A stretch of DNA of 64,000 bases from Triticum aestivum (taxonomy: Eukaryota; Streptophyta; Magnoliopsida; Poales; Poaceae): NCBI RefSeq assembly GCF_018294505.1, contig NC_057809.1:414508104-414572103 (forward strand). The letters run 5' to 3'. This document shows positions 22,958 through 34,848 of this stretch, piece by piece. Each line of letters starts with the position of its first letter. The stretch's first letter is position 1. The notes below the pieces were generated by a model. It was not told the DNA's origin. It made no database searches and saw only the letters and a program-made list of their open reading frames with translations. The translations under genes were made by a program, and so were the position numbers.

Positions 22958-25502
22958 CCCCATTGCCGCATACCTTCAGCTGCCCCAACTCTCCTTCATC
23001 AATAGAACCAGGTGACATTTTCCAAGTTCATTCAACTGGGAGCACCCCCAGGGCTGCATCATTCCCAGGCCGCATGGGTCCGTCCCTGCGACATGTATCC
23101 CTTTTTACGTCTTTAGCTTACCTTGTTGGGTGCGCCCCTCGGGCGCATCATCCCCAATCCGCTCGGGCCTGACCAAGTGGCATGCATCTTCCCTGCATTT
23201 ACCTGAGCTAGGTTGCCTTTCATGCTTAATCTATCTATGACTATCACCTGCTCGATTGCCACCCACCATGGGAGCTGCGCGCCGGCCATCTTTCATCAGG
23301 ACCCTTCATGTGAGTAAGTTAAGCATGGCGTTTATGCTCGGGCCCGTCCCTGCAGCGTCGATAAATCCAGCGGCTAAGCTCTGTCTGGCGGGCCGGACCC
23401 GTTCACGTCACCTCCTGGGCCATTGGTGCTTATCTTTCTCACGCGATAACCTCAGGAGATTCGTTCGGCGCAAGTTGCCTGACCACCTTGCAGGACCAAG
23501 ACAGCGAATAAGAACCAAGACCAGGTGCAACCCGCCTTGAGGTAGGGCCTCGCGAGTCCCGCGCTGGCTCACGAGTGCCCAGATACACCTCGTCTAGCCC
23601 TGCCGTGCAAGCCACGTGTCAGGGATGGGTTGTACACGCCCCGGGGGCTCTCCGCAGTAGGGAGTCCCCCACCCATGCACCAGTGGAAGCACCATGCTCC
23701 GCGCTGGCCATCGACACTACCGAGGAGCGGCTATGCCCGTGCACAAGCGGAAGCACTACGCTCCGCGCTGGTGATAAACAACTGAGGGCGGCCTCATGGC
23801 CGTACCAACCTCAGGGAGCCCCAGAGCTCAGTGTCCAGCCTCACCGCAATGCCTCCCCTTGGGAGAGCCGCGCGAGGGGGCTGGGCACGGGGGCTGCGCT
23901 TGGGTCACCCCCAAGCGTATGCCACCCAACCAGGTCCCTCGGACCTGGCCGTCGCACGCCCCTCCCAAGCCAAGCCTCGGCGAGGGCAAAGGTATGGAGA
24001 ATGTTTGCACATCAAGGGGGACTCCTAAGCATCGCGACTCAAGAGCCTAACTGGTCACATAGCCCCTCACTCCTTGGTCTGTCCTGGTCACCGGTCTGCC
24101 CAACAGCGGTTGTGGTATGCGCGGGGACGGGCTCTGCCGACGTAGAACATTAACATATCCTCACATATCCTTCCTATAAGCTGTTTGCGCGCCAAGGGGG
24201 ACTCCTAAGCATCGCGACTCAGGAGCCTAACTAGTCACGTAGGCCCTCACTCCTTGGCCCCTCCTGGTCTCCGGTCGGCCCAACGGTGGTTGAGGTATGC
24301 GCGGGCCGGGCTCTACCGACGCAGAACACAAAGCAAATAGGAAGAAAATCACAAAATCTCAAAGCAAATATTACAAGACATATTGTTCTCACAATATCAA
24401 ACGTGAATTTAAACGCCTCCAAGAGGCACGTTACATGCTGCAGGAATCTCAACGGGAAAGGAGCCGCAAGCCCGTCATCCCTCGACACCACCGGCACCTG
24501 CAAGAGGTGCCCCTCCAGGGTAGCATCGCCTTAAACCGCATCACCGGTCGAGGGCACGGGGGCGAAGGCGTCGAACTTCTCCAGCAGGGCTTCCACCTGA
24601 CCTTTCACGGCTGCGGCGACGGCTGAGCTTGCTCGAGGGCCGGGACCTAAGGACGTAGAGCACGAAGGAGAGCGTGGGAGAGGGGGAGACTCGTATGTGC
24701 CTGACCTAGCTACACTACGGTGGCCGACGTATGAGTTCGGCACGACTCGAGGAGCCGACCCCGGACTGCCAAGATAAGTTCTCGCTCTGGATCCACCAGT
24801 CGCTACGACACGAGACCCTCGCTCACTCCCTTCGCTGCACTGCTCCGGCAACGTTTTCTTCATTTCGCATCCTAAGACAGCTGCTTGCACGCTAAAGGGG
24901 ACCTCTTGAGCATCGCGCCTTAGGAGCTCTTACTGGACCTCGGGCCGCTCACCTCCTGGCCTTGACCACGACACGCAACCTGGCATACCAGCGACGGCTA
25001 CAGCCTGCCTGGGGACCGGGACCTATCACCATAGAGCACCAAGCTGCCGCAGGATTGGAAAGGGGAGGCCGAGCCTCGGCAGGATATGTGCATGCAAATC
25101 TTCATAATGAGGGCTATGTTGACAAAAGGCATTACAGACGCTTTACACGCCCCCACGGGGTTCATTTCTTGATTCCTCGTAGGAAACAAAAGGGAAGGAA
25201 TCCCTAGGAGTTCTATCTACACGCACCAGATGTCGCCGACGCCATCATCAACAGTGGGCCACATGAGGTCGGCGCCAACCCCATCCAGATCAGCGACGAC
25301 GACGGTTGGACGTCGCAGCCCTGCTCTAGGCTCGGCGGGAGCTCGGGGGCACGTATTTGTTATCGCTCGTCTCCGGAGATTCCACAAGCTCAGGAGAGTC
25401 GCTGGACCACCGGGGGTCGCCGATGTCGCTGGAGGAGTTGCAGGCGAAGCCTGCGGCGGGCCCAGCGCCCGACGCAGCGTCGTCCTGGCGATCTCCTTCA
25501 GG
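22958..25502. other. Non-coding internal region of element C
   Basis: About 2.5 kb of GC-rich DNA without a credible gene on either strand. It contains local duplications (described separately) and leads to the 3' end of the antisense ORF. Confidence 0.5.
23995..24335. repeat. Imperfect tandem repeat of about 180 bp in element C
   Basis: Two copies starting near 24004 and 24186 share AAGGGGGACTCCTAAGCATC and continue in parallel through CTCACTCCTTGG to GGTATGCGCGGG. A weaker third copy begins near 24882. A separate short duplication with GGAAGCAC and GCTCCGCGCTGG occurs at about 23685-23708 and 23749-23772. Confidence 0.75.
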
Positions 25503-25594
25503 TTAGCACTCTAAGCGGCGGCTTTCCTTGTCGAAGACCTTGAAGAACAGCACGGAGGCGTCGTCGTACTCAAAGTGGATCGTGAGGGCGCCCT
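25503..25594 (-). pseudogene. Antisense ORF of element C, C-terminal part (B3-like)
   Basis: This is the end of the antisense ORF whose start lies at 33603, separated from it by the Sabrina-like insert. The 30 codons contain IHFEYDDASVLFFKVFD and end at TAG/TAA-side position 25503. The pattern of alternating aromatic and hydrophobic residues fits the last strands of a plant B3 DNA-binding domain. Both parts share one frame when the insert and one copy of its duplication are disregarded. See the entry at 33089. Confidence 0.6.
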
Positions 25595-27132
25595 TGATAA
25601 CCCACAAGTATAGGGGATCAATTCTAGCCTCTTTCGATAAGTAAGAGTGTCGAACCCAACAAGGATCTAAAGGCGGAACAAATATTCCCTCCAGTTCTAT
25701 CGACCACCGATACAACTCTACGCACGCTTGATGTTCGCTTTACCTAGAACAAGTATGAAACTAGAAGTACTTTGAAGGTGTTGTTGGATAGGTATGCAAG
25801 ATAATAAAGAGCAAGTAAATAAAAAGTAGGGGCTTTTTAGATAAAGACACAACTAAGTTAGGTTTAGTAGAGAGTTTGTTGTTACGAGAAAGTTATTTGT
25901 CCCTAGGCAATCAATAACTAGACCGATAATCATTATTGCAATTTTATTTGAGGGAGAGGCATAAGCTAACATACTTTATCTACTTGGATCATATGCGCTT
26001 ATGATTGGAACTCTAGCAAGCATCCGCAACTACTAAAGATTCATTAAGGTAAAACCCAACCATAGCATTAAAGCATCAAGTCCCCTTTATCCCATACACA
26101 AACAACCTCCTTACTCGGGTCTGTGCTTCTGTCACTCACGCCACCCACCATAAGCAAATCATAAGCATATTGCAAACCCTACAGCGGGAATCCCTCACGC
26201 TTGCGCGACATGGAGAGCACCATAGGACATCACCAATAATAAAACATACAACTCAAACCAATCACGATCATCAAATAGCCATTAGGACAAAACAGATCTA
26301 CTCAAACATCATAGGATAGCCATACATCATTGGGAAATAATATATAGCGTTGAGCACCATGTTTAAGTAGAGATTACAACGGGTAAGAGAGAGGTTACAC
26401 CGCTGCATAGAGGGGGGAAGAGTTGGTGATGATGGCGGTGAAGTTGTTGGTGAAGATGGCGGTGATGATGATGGCCCTGGCAGCGCTCCAGCGCCACCGG
26501 AAGCAAGGGGGAGAGGGCCCCCCTTCTTCTTCTTCTTCTTCTTCCTTGACCTCCTCCTTAGATGGGAGAAGGGTTTCCCCTCTGGTCCTTGGCTCCCATG
26601 GCGTGGGAGGGGGGAGAGCCCCTCCGAGATTGGATCTATCTCTCTGTTTCTCTCTGGTTCTGCGTTCTCTCCTGGCTTTGTTTCACCGTTTCGTATATAT
26701 ATGGAGATCCGTAACTCCGATTGGCCTGAAACCTTCACCGTGATTTTTTTCCTGAACATTAGCTTTCTTAGGGAAAAAGAAGAGCGTCAACCGCCTTACG
26801 GTGGGCTCACAAGGGTAGGGGCACGCTCTAAGGGGGGGGGGGCACGCCCCCTGCCTCGTGACCACCTCGGTCACTGGTTCGCGTTGATTTTCCTTCCGAA
26901 TTTTCCATATTTTCCAAAAATAAGCTCCGTCCGTTTTTATCCCGTTTTGGACTCCGTTTGATATGGATATTCTGCGAAACCAAAAACATGCAACAGACAG
27001 GAACTGGCACTGGGCACTGGATCAATATGTTAGTCCCAAAAATAGTATAAAAAGTTGCCAAAAGTATATATGAAAGTTCAATAATATTGGCATGGAACAA
27101 TCAAAAATTATAGATATGACGGAGACGTATCA
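25595..27132 (-). repeat. 3' LTR of element E
   Basis: About 1,538 bp, TG...CA on the minus strand. The adjacent ACATCCCCAAGCTT is the reverse complement of a polypurine tract. Confidence 0.92.
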
Positions 27133-30100
27133 ACATCCCCAAGCTTAATTCCTGCTCGTCCTCGAGTAGGTAAATGATAAAAAAGATAATTTTTGATGTG
27201 GAATGCTACCTAGCATAATCTTGATCATATGTCTAATCATGGCATGAATATTAAGACACGAGTGATTCAAAGCAATAATCTATCCTTTGACATAAAAACA
27301 ATAATACTTCAAGCATACCAACCAAGCAGTTATGTCTTATTGAAATAACATAGCCAAAGAAAGCTCATCCCTACAAAATCATATAGTCTGGCTATGCTCC
27401 ATCTTCACCACACAAAGCATTCACGTCATGCACAACCCCGATGACAAGCCAAGCAATTGTTTCATACTTTTGACGTTTCTCAAACCTTTTCAACTTCCAC
27501 GCAATACATGAGCGTGAGCCATGGACATAGCACAATAGGTGGAATAGAATATGATGATAGCGGTTATGTGGAGAAGACAAAAAGGGAGAAAGTCTCACAT
27601 CAACTAGGCATATTAACAGGATATGGAGATGCCCATTAATAGATATCAATGTGAGGAGTAGGTATTGCCATGCAACGGATGCACTAAGAGCTATAAGTTT
27701 ATGAAAGCTCAAACTGAAACTAAGTGGGTGTGCATCCAACTTGCTTGCTCATGAAGACCTAGGGCATTTGAGGAAGCCCATCGTTGGAATATACAAGCCA
27801 AGTTCTATAATGAAAATTCCCACTAGTATATGAAAGTGATAACTCAAGAGACTCTCTATATGAAGAACATGGTGCTACTTTGAAGCACAAGTGTGGTAAA
27901 AGGATAGTAACATTGCCCCTTCTCTCTTTTTCTCTCATTCTTTTGTTTTTTCGGCCTTCTTTTTTTGGCCTTTCTCTTTTTTTATATTTTTTATTTTTTC
28001 GTCCGAAGTCTCATCCCGACTTGTGGGGGAATCATAGTCTCCATCATCCCTTCCTCACTGGGGCAATGTCCTAATAATGATGATCATCACACTTTTATTT
28101 ACTTACAACTCGATATTACAATTCGATATCTAGAACTAAGATATGACTCTATATGAATGCCTCTGGAGGTGTACCGGGATGTGCAATGATCTAGCGTAGC
28201 AATGACATCAAAAACAGACAAGCCATGAAAACATCATGCTAGCTATCTTACGATCATGCAAAGCAATATGGCAATAAATGCTCAAGTCATATATATGATG
28301 ATGATGGAAGTTGCATGACAATATATCTCGGAATGGCTATGGAAATGCCATGATAGGTAGGTATGGTGGCTGTTTTGAGGAATGTATATGGTGGGTTTAT
28401 GGTACCGGCGAAAGTTGCGCAGTACTAGAGAGGCTAGCAATGGTGGAAGGGTGAGAGTGTGTATAATCCATGGACTCAACATTAGTCATAAAGAACTCAC
28501 ATACTTATTGCAAAAATCTATTAGTCATCGAAATAAAGTACTACGCGCATGCTCCTAGGGGGATAGATTGGTAGGAAAAGACCATCGCTCGTCCCCGACC
28601 GCCACTCATAAGGAAGACAATCAATAAATAAATCATGCTCCGACTTTGTTACATAACAGTTCACCATACGTGCATGCTACGGGAATAACAAACCTCAACA
28701 CAAGTATTTCTACAATCCACAACTACCCACTAGCATGACTCTAATATCACCATCTTTATATCGCAAAACTATTGCAAGGAATCAAACATATCATATTCAG
28801 TGATCTACAAGTTTTATGTAGGATTTTATGACTAACCATGTGAATGACCAATTCCTGTCATCTCTCTAAACAGATATAAGTAAAGCAAGAGAGTTTAATT
28901 CTTTCTACAAAAGATATTCCCACGCTCTAACAAATATAAGTGAAGCAAAAGAGCATTCTACAAATGGCAGTTGTCTATGTAAAGAGAAACATGCAATCCA
29001 AACTTCAAATGATATAAGTGAAGCACATGAAGCATTCTATAAAGCCATACTAAAAAAATATAAGTGAAGTGCAAATAGAATTCTATAAATCAACCAAGGA
29101 CTATCTCATACCAGCATGGTGCATAAAATAAAAATGAAAACTAAATGCAAAAGACGCTCCAAGATTGCACATATTACATGAACGAAACGAATCCGAAAAC
29201 ATACCGATACTTGTTGAAGAAAGAGGGGATGCCTTCCCAGCATCCCCAAGCTTAGATGCTTGAGTCTCCTTGAATATTTACTTGATGTGCCTCGGGCATC
29301 CCCAAGCTTGATCTCTTGCCTCTCTTCCTTCTTCTCACATCGAAACCTTCTCAATCATCGAACACTTCATCCACACAAAACTTCAACAGAAAACTCGGTA
29401 AGATCCATTAGTATAATAAAGCAAATCACTACTCTAAGTACTGTTGCAAACCAATTCATATTTTGTTTTTTCATTGTGTCTACTGTAATATAACTTTTCC
29501 ATGGCTTAATCCACTGATATAAATTGATAGTTTCATCAAAACAAGCAAACTATGCATCAAAAACAGAATCTGTCTAAAACAGAACAGTCTGTAGCAATCT
29601 GAACATTCACCATACTTATGATACTTGAATTTTTTTCCAAAATTAGGAAAAATAAACAATTTGTACAGAAAGACAGTGCAAAAAGAATCAGAACCATTTG
29701 ACATTCCAGTAAAATATTAAAATTCACGCACTACAGCCAAAGTTTCTGTCCTGCACCGCACAAACCAACAAGCATTGTAAACATCCTAAAGGCAAACCTT
29801 GGCACGTATTTTTATAATACAATGGAATTGTACAAGGGGATAATTATTTTTATTGAAAAGTTTCTGTAATCAAGATTCACAAAGTTTCTGTGAGCATGAA
29901 CAAAGTTCAAGGCTAGCTCCCACTTCAACAATGCTTGTCTTTCTCACTTTCACTTTTCTTTTTGAAAAAGCTGTGGGTTCCCCTCTTTATTTTTGTTGTT
30001 TTTAAACTATATGAAAGCACTCAACAGAAATAAATTACTCTCTAAAACTTCCGGGTTGTCTCCCTGGCAGCGCTTTCTTTAAAGCCGTTAAGCTAGGCAT

Positions 30101-30281
30101 ATAGTGCTCAAGTAGTGGATCCGCCCGGATCCCAAGGTATATCAAAGCCAATTTTAATTAACAATGATTTGTAATTTAGTAGTGAGAACAAAGTAACATA
30201 TATCATGCAACAACGAAGTCTAACTCTCTTTCTATGCATCGGCATGTCATAAAAGAACAATTCATGCACACAAAGTAAAGG
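27133..30281. other. Non-coding internal region of element E
   Basis: About 3.1 kb of AT-rich DNA without a credible ORF. The CATCCCCAAGCTT motif that forms the polypurine tract at 27134 recurs internally near 29241 and 29300. A pyrimidine-rich stretch lies at 27915-28005. Confidence 0.6.
28868..29092. repeat. Short tandem repeat in element E
   Basis: Four degenerate copies of a unit of about 60 bp built around ATATAAGTGAAGCA, followed by ATTCTACAAA, begin near 28873, 28932, 29011 and 29058. Confidence 0.65.
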
Positions 30282-31448
30282 CTAATGCATAGTATAAACA
30301 ATTTCTTGCAATTTTATCATGTGGGAAGCATAGAGAGGTGGAGATATAGTTCCTCTCTCATAATAATTGCAAGTAGGAGCAGCAAGCACATGCATATTAT
30401 ATCTATCAAAATCATCATGTGCAACGGTAGAAGGCAACCCATCAATGTAATCCTTAATAAGTGCAAACTTCTCTAATATAGTGTAATCGGGAGAATTCAA
30501 AAAAATAATAGGACTATCATGCGTGTGTGCAATAGCAACAATTTCATGTTTAACATAAGGAACTATAGCAAGTTCATCTCCATAAGCATCATTCATATTG
30601 GCATCTTGGCCACAAGCATAGCAAGCATCATCAAAAAGGGATATTTCAAGAGAATCAATGGGATCATAACAGTCATCATAGCAATCATCCTTCGGTAAGC
30701 ACTAAGGGAATTTAAACAATGTATGAGTTGAAGAGTTACTCTCATTAGAAAGTGGGCACGGGTAGCTAATCCGCTCTTCCTCCTTTTGTTCTTCACTCTC
30801 CTCATCATCTTTTTCATCCAATGAGCTCACAATTTCATCAATTTCTTCTTCCATAGACTCCTGCAAAATATTAGTTTCTTCTTGCGCAGCAGAGTACTCC
30901 TCAATATATTGTTTAACATAGGCATTAGAAGCATAATTCTCATAACAGTATTCAAGTATGGCAAAATTTTCAGATTTGTAAAGAGTAGCATCATACTTTT
31001 CAATCAAAGAAGCAATTTCAAAAGCACCCTTAAAAGCAACAAATTCTTCAATTTGTTGAACATCATAGTAACTATAAGCACCTTTAGCATACGAAGACAC
31101 GATTCCATTATCACTAAACTCACATTGGTAGGGAAGGTGTTTCTTAGGGTTTTCAGAACAAGAAGTAAAATCATAATAATAGCATAAATTCCAAGCATAG
31201 CATTGCATAGTATTAATTTGATGCTGTAAAAGTTTCCCTTTTTGAGATATACGGTGTCGCACATAACAAGCATGCTCATCTAAAGATTTGCCCTCAACTA
31301 AGCTAGTTGGGGTTTCAGCACGAGCACATAGGGATCGAAGATGATCCAAGTAATAAGCTTCAACAGTGTGATAGATTTTGATTGGTTCTTCAACCATTGG
31401 TTCAGTAGGTACAACTAATTTTTTTGGTATTTTGCGTTTCCTACCCAT
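30282..31448 (-). pseudogene. Single ORF of element E, unknown function, one internal stop
   Basis: This frame of about 388 codons starts at Met 31448 (MGRKRKIPKKLV), 125 bp inside the 5' LTR, the position gag would occupy. A single TAG at 30702-30704 interrupts it, and the frame then continues without a shift to 30282. Visible features are a basic N-terminus, Tyr/Cys-rich text (CYAWNLCYYYDF), a strongly acidic segment (about residues 210-230) and a Cys/Asp-rich stretch just after the stop. It has no zinc knuckle of the usual CCHC spacing and no pol motif. It may be a diverged gag or an accessory protein. I do not recognise a function. Confidence 0.6.
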
Positions 31449-31543
31449 AACTAAAGATAGGAAAAAACTAAGAACAAAAAATAAAAATTACTTAGTGATA
31501 AAGCAAACAAGCACACACGAGAATATTCACCCCACGCTATTGC

Positions 31544-31561
31544 TCCCCGTCAACGGCGCCA
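31544..31561 (-). other. Primer-binding site of element E (tRNA-Asp type)
   Basis: On the minus strand the sequence TGGCGCCGTTGACGGGGA lies 11 bp inside the 5' LTR. It is complementary to the 3' end expected for a plant tRNA-Asp, with one mismatch (A for C). Confidence 0.7.
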
Positions 31562-31572
31562 GAAAAAGGTCT

Positions 31573-33088
31573 TGATAAAGCACAAGTATAGGGGATCAAT
31601 TGTAGCCTCTTTCGATAAGTAAGAGTGTCGAACCCAACGAGGAGCTAAAGGCAGAACAAATATTCCCTCCAGTTCTATCGACCACCGATACAACTCTACG
31701 CATGCTTGATTTTCGCTTTACCTAGAACAAGTATGAAACTAGAAGTACTTTGTAGGTGTTGTTGGATAGGTATGCAAGATAATAAAGAGCAAGTAAATAA
31801 AAAGTAGGGGCTATTTAGATAAAGACACAATTAAGTTAGATTTAGTAGAGAGTTTGTTGTTACGAGAAAGTTATTTGTCCCTAGGCAATCGATAACTAGA
31901 CCGGTAATCATTATTGCAATTTTATTTGAGGGAGAGGCATAAGCTAACATACTTTCTATACTTGGATCATATGCACTTATGATTGGAACTCTAGCAAGCA
32001 TCCGCAACTACTAAAGATTCGTTAAGGTAAAACCCAACCATAGCATTAAAGCATCAAGTCCCCTTTATCCCATATGCAAACAACCTACTTACTCGGGTCT
32101 GTGCTTCTATCACTCACGCCACCCACCATAAGCAAATCATAAGCATATTGCAAACCCTACAGCGGGAATCCCTCACGCTTGCGCGACACGGAGAGCACCA
32201 TAGGACAACACCACTAATAAAACATACAACTCAAACCAATCACGATCATCAAATAGCCATTAGGACAAAACAGATCTACTCAAACATCATAGGATAGCCA
32301 TACATCATTGGGAAATAATATATAGCATTGAGCACCATGTTTAAGTAGAGATTACAGCGGGTAAGAGAGAGGTTACACCGCTGCATAGAGGGGGGAAGAG
32401 TTGGTGATGATGGCGGTGAAGTTGTTGGTGAAGATGGCGGTGATGATGATGGCCCCGGCAACGCTCCGGCGCCACCGGAAGCAAGGGGGAGAGGGCCCCC
32501 TTCTTCTTCTTCTTCTTCTTACTTGACCTCCTCCCTAGATGGGAGAAGGGTTTCCCCTCTGGTCCTTGGCTCCAATGGTGTGGGAGGGTCGCCCCTCCGA
32601 GATTGGATCTATCTCCCTGTTTCTCTCTGGTTCTGCGTTCTCTCCTAGATCTGTTTCACCGTTTTGTATATATATGGAGATCCGTAACTCCGATTGGCCT
32701 GAAACCTTCGCCGTGATTTTTTCCGAATATTAGCTTTATTGCGGCAAAAGAAGAGTGTCAACCGCCTTACGGTGGGCTCACGAGCGTAGGGGCGCGCCCT
32801 AAGGGGGGGCTGCCTCGTGACCACCTCGGGCACTGGTTCATGTTGATTTTCCTTCCGAATTTTCCATATTTTCCAAAAATAAGCTCCATCCATTTTTATC
32901 CCGTTTGGACTCCGTTTGATATGGATATTCTGCGAAACCAAAAACATGCAACATACAGGAACTGGCACTAGGCACTGGATCAATATTTTAGTCCCAAAAA
33001 TAGTATAAAAAGTTGTGAAAAGTATATGAAAGTTCAATAATATTGGCATGGAACAATCAAAAATTATAGATACGACGGAGACGTATCA
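31573..33088 (-). repeat. 5' LTR of element E
   Basis: About 1,516 bp, collinear with 25595-27132. The GCCCT duplication follows at 33089. Confidence 0.92.
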
Positions 33089-33603
33089 GCCCTCCGCGCG
33101 GCAGACTCGGGCAATCTCGCCCCAGCCTTGGGTCATGAAGATCCTCCCGGAGGCGACGACCTCAATCTCCGTTCCAGTCGGCGGGACGTCGCAATCGGCG
33201 TGCTGCAGCCAAAGCTCGAGAGGGCCCCTCGGCGGCATCTCGTCTGAAAAGAACTGCGGGAGGCGAATCCAAGTGCTTGGGGGCTTCACCGCCCACAGCA
33301 CAAACTTGCGCGAGGAGTCCGCAGCGTGGACCCCTGGGGCGACGGCGTGCGCCTCCGCGGCACGACGACCACGGCCCTGGCACGGGCGGTGCCGCTCACC
33401 GCTCCTCCCTCTGGAATCGTCGGCGTGAGCATACAAGGGCATCGGGTACCCAAGAGGCGGCCTTTCGTACCAAGGCCGCGACACCACCGGCCTCACGACC
33501 ATCTCGCGGCGGTGAGACCTCCTCTTCTTCGGCGGGAGCAACTCGGGCTCGTTGAGGGGAGCCTTGCCCTTCTCTGTGGCCGAGAACCTCCGGATCGGCG
33601 CCA
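33089..33603 (-). pseudogene. Antisense ORF of element C, N-terminal part (B3-like)
   Basis: It starts at Met 33603 (MAPIRRFSATEKG) and reads away from the 3' LTR of element C. A basic region (PPKKRRSHRR) is followed by KFVLWAVKPPSTWIRLPQFF, then an IEVVASGRIFMTQGW segment. The Sabrina-like insert cuts the frame at 33089, and the last 30 codons lie at 25594-25503. Order and spacing resemble a plant B3 domain: a strand with P..F, a 'W.E' helix after a basic strand, then two aromatic strands. The combined ORF would be about 200 codons with no stop, unlike the sense gag frame. A role in binding DNA is inference only. Confidence 0.6.
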
Positions 33604-33940
33604 TGTCTGCACAAGCAAGGAGTGGAGCTAGGAAGGAGAAGAAGCTGGAGAGGCAGAGGAAGAAATGGGCGATGGGGGCTCCGCCCCCTCCCATTTATAC
33701 CAAGAGAAGGCCAACCAACACCCCCACGATCACAGGTAACGATGGTTTTCCTTGCATGTCACAGGGACTCGTCAAGTCAGGCAGTCACCGAGGCAGCGTG
33801 GGGAAGCGGAGATGCCCACGTCCAATCAACCGCAACGCGTCAACCAAAGCCGCAGGCTATTAGGGCCCATGGCGCTCCGCACTTGGCCTTTGGCTTCGCC
33901 TCGAAGCCAAGCCCGAGCGCGCCTTGGGCCCGGGGGCTAC
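33604..33940. other. Spacer between antisense ORF start and 3' LTR of element C
   Basis: This 337 bp leads to the polypurine tract GGGCCCGGGGGCTAC at 33926-33940. A TATA-like sequence for the antisense ORF (TATAAATGGG on the minus strand) lies near 33700. Confidence 0.5.
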
Positions 33941-34843
33941 TGTCGGCGTTCTGGGAACGGGGGTCCCTAGACTTGCCTGCCTGCGGCCCACGACATGGCT
34001 CTATGAGCGGGCCCGTACGACCCATCTTCACCAGCAAAGACTCAAGACCCTCGCGAGGGGCCAAGCCTCGCGAGGTGGACGATGCAAGATCTCCTTAGGA
34101 GTGGCCTCGCCAGGCAGGCTCGCGAGGGGAGGAGAGATCAAGGCACAGCAAACCTCACGAGGTTCCCGTGACGTGAGCCGTGACGATCGAGACCAGGCGG
34201 GCACCAGCGCGCGTAGCGTCCTTGTTTCCTCTTTGGTGCTAAGGGGGCAAGCGCATGCGTGGAGTACCGAGGCATCAAGAAAAGGTTTCCATATCGGTGC
34301 AACGACACCAAGACCAATAGGACGACAAGACGGAGGTCGCCATGGAGCTCAAGGCGGCATCACCACCAGAGCCTTTTGTAGGCGAAGACCACTTTTGTCA
34401 GGATAAGTTGTACTAGCTATCCCCTTTCAAATTGGCCGCTGTTGGCTCCCTTCCCGCTCAATATTTGGGGAGAGGACCAGTGCCACTATAAATAGAACTA
34501 GCCACCACCGTAGCTAGGGCAACCTCATCTGAGACTAGAACTAGTTCATCCCCACAATCACATCCACCAAGCACAAGACCACCTCTCCTCAAGAGGCTGT
34601 TCTTTCCCCTGTACTGTTCATCCTCAGCCCGAGAGGCAATCCACCACCACCACACCGGAGTAGGGTATTACACCACAACGGTTGCCCGAACCAGTATAAA
34701 TCTTGTGTCCTCTGTGTTGCGAATTCGTCGAGTTAGTTCGTAAGATCTTAGCTTAGTTAGGACGTGGATTGGCAGGGGGGAAATATTCGTGCGCACCCTA
34801 GAGTTCGAACCTTAAGGGTTTTGTCGGAACCCGTGATCCGACA
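33941..34843 (+). repeat. 3' LTR of element C
   Basis: 903 bp from TGTCGGCGTTCTGGG to GATCCGACA, with a TATA box at 34487. The CGCAT duplication follows. Confidence 0.95.
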
Positions 34844-34848
34844 CGCAT

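Larger units (their letters stand above)
25595..33088 (-). mobile_element. Complete Sabrina-like LTR retrotransposon, coding-poor (element E)
   Basis: This complete 7,494 bp insertion has LTRs at 25595-27132 and 31573-33088 and a perfect duplication GCCCT (25590-25594 and 33089-33093). The LTRs read from TGATACGTCTCC to a TATCA end in minus orientation. The 4.4 kb between them has a primer-binding site next to the right LTR and one ORF of unknown function. No gag, RT, RNase H or integrase words are found, so the element must be non-autonomous. By eye the LTRs differ at roughly 4% of positions plus small indels. It splits the antisense ORF of element C. Confidence 0.92.
9078..34843 (+). mobile_element. 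Gypsy retrotransposon with two nested inserts (element C)
   Basis: This is a complete insertion with LTRs at 9078-9974 and 33941-34843, flanked by a perfect 5 bp duplication CGCAT (9073-9077 and 34844-34848). Without its inserts it is about 8.3 kb. It carries a stop-ridden gag-protease frame, a degenerate RT remnant, a long non-coding part and an antisense ORF near the 3' LTR. The 5' LTR lacks its last bases, and the primer-binding site is deleted. Inside it lie a Fatima-like element (12357-22372) and a Sabrina-like element (25595-33088). LTR divergence counted by eye is about 7%, older than either insert. A second member of the family starts at 61039. Confidence 0.9.

Noticed and set aside
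23600..24150. 192-codon open frame on the + strand in element C
   Set aside because: It overlaps the imperfect tandem repeat, has no motif, and competing frames of similar length exist on both strands.
26298..26759. ORF with Ser/Pro repeats, minus strand
   Set aside because: It is inside the LTR of element E, and the same text appears in the other LTR with a shifted frame.
31544..31561. tRNA gene fragment
   Set aside because: The tRNA-Asp-like match is only 18 bases on the complement and is positioned as a primer-binding site. No cloverleaf is present.
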